Positions 6,221 to 6,285 of a stretch of DNA of 6,285 bases are shown here, piece by piece. Made by a program: the position numbers and the translations under genes. The notes below the pieces were generated by a model, which was given only the letters and a program-made list of their open reading frames with translations, had not been told where the DNA came from and searched no databases. Position 1 is the stretch's first letter, and each line of letters begins with the position of its first letter. Source of the stretch: Acidimicrobiales bacterium (lineage in GTDB: Bacteria > Actinomycetota > Acidimicrobiia > Acidimicrobiales > Aldehydirespiratoraceae); contig BQJV01000203.1 of assembly GCA_021604885.1 (NCBI GenBank), positions 1 through 6,285 of the forward strand, written 5' to 3'.

Positions 6221-6285
6221 ATGGTCAAGTCCACCCGCGCCCGACTCGTCGTGCTGTTCGCCGTGCTCGCACTCCTCACCGCCGC
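6221..6285 (+). CDS. N-terminus of a probable exported protein (3' partial)
   Basis: ATG at 6221, 6 bases after GGAGGT, opens a frame that runs off the window after 21 complete codons. The visible sequence is a short basic n-region (Met-Val-Lys-Ser-Thr-Arg-Ala-Arg) followed by a hydrophobic core rich in Leu, Val and Ala (residues 9-21). This is a typical Sec signal peptide, lipoprotein signal or N-terminal membrane anchor. The cleavage site and any lipobox cysteine lie beyond the end. It is separated from the phosphorylase by a strong hairpin, so it is probably a separate transcription unit. Function cannot be told. Confidence 0.78.
   Translation, partial: MVKSTRARLVVLFAVLALLTA

Noticed and set aside
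4848..6221. A 457-codon open frame on the minus strand, antisense to the phosphorylase
   Set aside because: It is a shadow of the GH13 frame and the spacer; its product is Arg-rich with no recognisable motif, and it spans the hairpin and palindromes.
6051..6285. ATG at 6051 opening a frame to the end of the window
   Set aside because: It has no ribosome binding site, runs through the large hairpin, and is out of frame with the well-supported start at 6221; the product is Arg/Pro/Ser/Gly-rich.

Overview
The window looks like a piece of a high-GC actinobacterial chromosome. Third codon positions are strongly G/C. All real genes lie on the plus strand, and one start looks leaderless, without a Shine-Dalgarno. 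A very acidic Glu-Pro-rich protein, a UPF0182 membrane protein and a GH13 phosphorylase together would fit an Acidimicrobiia-like actinobacterium. That placement is inference from gene content only. Nothing here marks a prophage, insertion sequence, CRISPR array or RNA gene.

Layout from left to right: (1) The 3' part of a gene (1-1273) encodes an acidic, coiled-coil, low-complexity protein. It has two Glu-Pro tracts and a four-cysteine tail resembling the end of phage Mu F / SPP1 gp7-type minor head proteins. (2) A 59-base gap holds an 8-bp inverted repeat and a likely -10 box immediately before (3) a complete UPF0182 (COG1615) integral membrane protein of 1003 residues (1333-4344), with seven N-terminal membrane helices and a large non-cytoplasmic-type domain. 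(4) A complete GH13 subfamily 18 sugar phosphorylase (4341-5966) overlaps the UPF0182 stop codon. Its only credible start is a CTG within a CTGA overlap, preceded by a GAGGT ribosome binding site. (5) A 254-base intergenic region (5967-6220) contains a small hairpin, two copies of an operator-like palindrome and a 20-bp GC-rich hairpin. (6) The first 21 codons of a probable secreted or lipid-anchored protein start at 6221, behind a clear GGAGGT.

The UPF0182 and phosphorylase genes probably form one translationally coupled unit. The phosphorylase would reversibly split an alpha-glucoside with phosphate, giving glucose 1-phosphate. Its motifs match the glucosylglycerate/glucosylglycerol branch of the family better than classical sucrose phosphorylase. 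UPF0182 has no established biochemical role, so the link between the two is unknown. The most interesting points are the CTG start, the phage-head-like cysteine tail on an acidic coiled-coil protein, and the paired palindromes before the secreted-protein gene. No clearly new multi-gene system is visible.
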